A stretch of DNA of 7,241 nt from an uncultured Clostridia bacterium (GTDB lineage Bacteria > Bacillota > Clostridia > Oscillospirales > Acutalibacteraceae): the NCBI GenBank assembly GCA_946626015.1, contig CAMOTT010000104.1, positions 1-7,241 on the forward strand, read 5' to 3'. Shown one piece after another: positions 5,468-7,241 of the stretch (its first letter is position 1; each line of letters begins with the position of its first letter). The notes under the pieces are model-generated. The model was given only the letters and a program-made list of their open reading frames with translations. It was not told where the DNA came from and made no database searches. Made by a program: the position numbers and the translations under genes.

Positions 5468-6619
5468 ATGAAAAGCTTTGAGTTGGGCACTAAAATATTT
5501 TTCGGCGAAAGCTCCCTTGACAGGCTGCTTGATTATGATTGCGGAAAGATCCTGATAGTATCCGATCCTTTCGTTATCAAAAGCGGTCTGATGCATCATA
5601 TTACTTCAAGGCTCGACACAAAGGGCACAAAGTACGAAATTTTTGACGACGTGGTTCCGGATCCTCCGGTGCCTAAGATCTCCGTTGGCGTATCAGCGCT
5701 CATTAACAGCCAGGCGGACGTTATTATCGCCGTGGGCGGAGGCTCCGCGATAGATTCAGCCAAGGCAATGCGGGAGGTCGTTTCAAAAATGGACGGCTAT
5801 TCCGGCAAGCATATAAAACTTGTGGCGATCCCCACAACGAGCGGCACCGGCTCGGAGGTCACCTCATTTTCGGTTATTTCAGACCCTGAAAGCCACACCA
5901 AGTATCCCCTTATTTCCGATTCCATCCTGCCGGACGAGGCTATACTTGACGTTGAGCTGGTTAAAACGGTGCCCCCGGCAATCACCGCAGATACAGGTAT
6001 GGATGTGCTGACCCATGCCATTGAGGCTTATGTCAGCGTCGAAAACGATGAATTCTCCGCGGCTCTTGCGGAAAAGTCGGTTGAGATCGTCGGCTCATTC
6101 CTGCTCCGCTCCTATCTCGACAATAACGATATCCACGCCAGGAGCAAAATGATGTGCGCCTCCTGTCTTGCAGGCATCGCGTTCAATCATTCCTCCCTGG
6201 GGCTTAACCACGGTATGGCTCACCAGCTGGGTGCGAAATTCCACATTCCCCACGGCAGAGCCAACGCAATGCTGCTGCCGCTGGTGATACAATATAATTC
6301 TGATATAAACAAGCACAGCCGCAGCAAAAAGGAATATCCTAAACAGGTAAGGAAATATGTCACCTTAGCGCGTCTGCTGGGGCTCCAGAATTTCAATACC
6401 ATCACAACAATCCGCGCCTTTGTCAGCTGGGTCGAGTTTATGATGAAAGAGATGGATATGCCGCTCTGCATATCCTCCATGAACGTCTGTTCAAGGGAGG
6501 AATACTTTGCGGCCATACCTGAAATGGCGGAGGGAGCTATCAAGGACTCATGCACAGCCTCAAACCCCAGAACCCCCACAGTGGAGGATATTGAGAAGAT
6601 ATACATCGACCTGTGGTGA
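5468..6619 (+). CDS. Iron-containing alcohol dehydrogenase (PduQ/EutG-like)
   Basis: This NAD(P)H-dependent group III alcohol dehydrogenase interconverts short-chain aldehydes and alcohols. Its 383 residues match the family length. The N-terminal Rossmann-like domain shows GGGSAID (90-96) and TTSGTGSEVT (123-132). The C-terminal helical domain carries the four Fe2+ ligands D179 and H183 (DVLTHAIEAY), H248 (GLNHGMAH) and H262 (PHG), with the 14-residue spacing between the last two seen in FucO. The start MKSFELGTKIFFGESSLDRL resembles PduQ/EutG-type 1-propanol or ethanol dehydrogenases, but no microcompartment genes are visible, so a general fermentative role is equally possible. The ATG has TGAGG 7 nt upstream. 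The gene is transcribed divergently from the kinase cluster and has no recognisable terminator before the downstream riboswitch. Confidence 0.94.
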   Translation: MKSFELGTKIFFGESSLDRLLDYDCGKILIVSDPFVIKSGLMHHITSRLDTKGTKYEIFDDVVPDPPVPKISVGVSALINSQADVIIAVGGGSAIDSAKAMREVVSKMDGYSGKHIKLVAIPTTSGTGSEVTSFSVISDPESHTKYPLISDSILPDEAILDVELVKTVPPAITADTGMDVLTHAIEAYVSVENDEFSAALAEKSVEIVGSFLLRSYLDNNDIHARSKMMCASCLAGIAFNHSSLGLNHGMAHQLGAKFHIPHGRANAMLLPLVIQYNSDINKHSRSKKEYPKQVRKYVTLARLLGLQNFNTITTIRAFVSWVEFMMKEMDMPLCISSMNVCSREEYFAAIPEMAEGAIKDSCTASNPRTPTVEDIEKIYIDLW

Positions 6620-6643
6620 TCTTCCGGTAACAATTTAATATCA

Positions 6644-6817
6644 GCCATATGACGAGCTCAGGAGATGCGGCAGCGCAACCGAAGGAGTAACACTCTCAGG
6701 TGCCGGTTTTCCGGCGGGTACTGAGTTAGGATGGCACTCCGGAGAAGTCCGAAAGGATGCCGAAGGTGCAAGACGGCAATGTTCGTTGCTGTCAATCTCT
6801 CAGGCAAAAGGACGGAG
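6644..6817 (+). promoter_or_regulatory. Tandem glycine riboswitch
   Basis: Two consecutive glycine (gcvT-type) aptamers are visible. Aptamer 1: P1 AGCTCAG (6655-6661) with CTGAGTT (6721-6727), conserved CCGAAGGAG (6679-6687) and CTCTCAGG (6693-6700). Aptamer 2: P1 CTCCG (6737-6741) with CGGAG (6813-6817), GCCGAAGG (6759-6766), an 8-bp P3 hairpin (6772-6793), and the hallmark CTCTCAGGCAAAAGGAC (6797-6813). A leader-linker helix, GCCAT (6644-6648) with ATGGC (6731-6735), precedes aptamer 1, with TGA and GGA positioned for the known kink-turn. It lies directly upstream of an AGCS symporter gene and ends in an intrinsic terminator, so it very likely controls that gene by transcription termination. 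Confidence 0.95.
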
Positions 6818-6823
6818 ATATTT

Positions 6824-6856
6824 ATATATACAGGGCTTTTTGCCCTTTTGTATAGG
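6824..6856 (+). other. Small hairpin in the riboswitch expression platform
   Basis: GGGC (6833-6836) pairs with GCCC (6842-6845) over a T5 loop, and TATACA (6827-6832) with TGTATA (6849-6854) beyond a 3-nt bulge. The core is weak. Its 3' side CCTTTTG (6844-6850) is also complementary to the CAAAAGG of aptamer 2 (6805-6811), so the segment may be a switching element rather than an independent terminator. Confidence 0.45.
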
Positions 6857-6867
6857 TTTATTTATTG

Positions 6868-6905
6868 ACGGAGTTAAACTTTTTGTTTGACTCCGTTTAT
6901 TTTTT
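6868..6905 (+). terminator. Riboswitch-controlled intrinsic terminator
   Basis: ACGGAGTTAAAC (6868-6879) pairs with GTTTGACTCCGT (6885-6896) over a T5 loop. All 12 positions pair, one as G-U, and TTATTTTTT follows. It ends 2 nt before the AGGAGG of the symporter gene. The base of the 5' arm repeats the GACGGAG of the aptamer-2 P1 strand, which links terminator formation to glycine binding. Confidence 0.9.
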
Positions 6906-6919
6906 CAGGAGGTACTTTT

Positions 6920-7241
6920 ATGTGGAACAAAATCATTGAGAGCATTACCAGAGCCAACGACTGGCTGAACGGTATCGTTTGGGGCTGGCCGATGATCGTG
7001 CTGATCCTCGGTACCGGCCTGATCGTTACCATCCGTCTGCGTTGTATGCAGATACGGAAATTCGGAGACTCCATCAACACCACCATCGTTCCGACCATCA
7101 AAGAGATCGGAAAGCCCAGGAAGAAGGACAGCACAGCTAAATCCGTCTCCCAGTTTGAGGCTTTCTCGGCGGCAATATCCGGAACCGTGGGCACCGGCAA
7201 CATAATCGGCGTCACCTCCGCCATCCTTACTGGCGGCCCCG
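6920..7241 (+). CDS. Sodium:alanine/glycine symporter, AGCS family, N-terminal part (runs off right edge)
   Basis: The first 107 codons are present and the frame stays open to the window end. The protein starts MWNKIIESITRANDWLNGIVWG, followed by a membrane segment (about 23-40) and a hydrophilic loop. Then comes the AGCS-typical SVSQFEAFSAAISGTVGTGN (75-94) continuing IIGVTSAILTGGP, which carries the substrate/Na+ region signature. AGCS proteins import alanine or glycine with Na+ across the cytoplasmic membrane and are usually about 450-500 residues, so roughly a quarter is visible. The ATG is preceded by AGGAGG at 7 nt. The glycine riboswitch immediately upstream argues that glycine is a physiological substrate. 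Confidence 0.94.
   Translation, partial: MWNKIIESITRANDWLNGIVWGWPMIVLILGTGLIVTIRLRCMQIRKFGDSINTTIVPTIKEIGKPRKKDSTAKSVSQFEAFSAAISGTVGTGNIIGVTSAILTGGP

Noticed and set aside
6220..6648. 142-codon open frame on the minus strand opposite the alcohol dehydrogenase
   Set aside because: It is antisense to a gene with all family motifs, has no recognisable domain and no Shine-Dalgarno; it follows from the codon pattern of the dehydrogenase.
6865..6893. TTGACG within the riboswitch terminator as a -35 element for the symporter
   Set aside because: No -10-like hexamer lies 16-18 bp downstream (TGACTC there), and the bases are explained by the terminator stem.
6874..7224. 116-codon minus-strand frame opposite the symporter start
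   Set aside because: The plus strand encodes the AGCS signature with an AGGAGG site. The minus-strand frame would also start inside the symporter and run into the terminator.

Overview
The window looks like chromosomal DNA from an anaerobic low-to-moderate-GC Firmicute of the class Clostridia, possibly a gut Ruminococcaceae/Oscillospiraceae-type organism. This is an inference from gene content: a short SecG, tandem M42 aminopeptidases, a TatD-linked-type radical SAM protein, an ECF S-component, an iron alcohol dehydrogenase and a glycine riboswitch ahead of an AGCS symporter. Strong AGGAGG-type ribosome binding sites and consensus sigma-A promoters agree with it. I see no phage genes, insertion sequences, CRISPR arrays, tRNA or rRNA.

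Layout. Positions 1-1278 (minus strand) hold a promoter, a complete M42 metallo-aminopeptidase and the start of a second M42 paralogue that runs off the left edge. Positions 1280-1649 (minus) are a self-contained secG unit with its own promoter and a strong terminator. Positions 1683-5289 (minus) form a tightly packed five-gene cluster, in transcription order: pyridoxal/pyridoxamine kinase, ECF transporter S-component, radical SAM protein, DUF4956 membrane protein and MscS-type channel. The first two overlap by 14 nt and the others are 14 to 41 nt apart. Positions 5290-5467 are a divergent intergenic region with two consensus-like plus-strand promoters, a 25-bp palindrome and a tandem 14-bp repeat. 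Positions 5468-6619 (plus) encode a PduQ/EutG-like iron alcohol dehydrogenase. Positions 6644-6905 hold a tandem glycine riboswitch and its terminator, followed at 6920 by the first 107 codons of a sodium:alanine/glycine symporter.

How the genes fit together. The kinase and the S-component are a plausible vitamin B6 salvage pair: uptake of a B6 vitamer, then trapping as the phosphate. The three downstream genes have no obvious link to B6 and may simply be co-transcribed. The M42 enzymes trim peptides in the cytoplasm, SecG belongs to the SecYEG translocon, and MscS is an osmotic safety valve.

The riboswitch has a readable switching logic. The 3' strand of aptamer-2 P1 and the 5' arm of the terminator share the same seven bases, so both can pair with the terminator 3' arm. 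This predicts that glycine turns the symporter off. Other points worth a second look are a hairpin between the Shine-Dalgarno and start codon of the radical SAM gene, and the operator-like repeats in the divergent promoter region.
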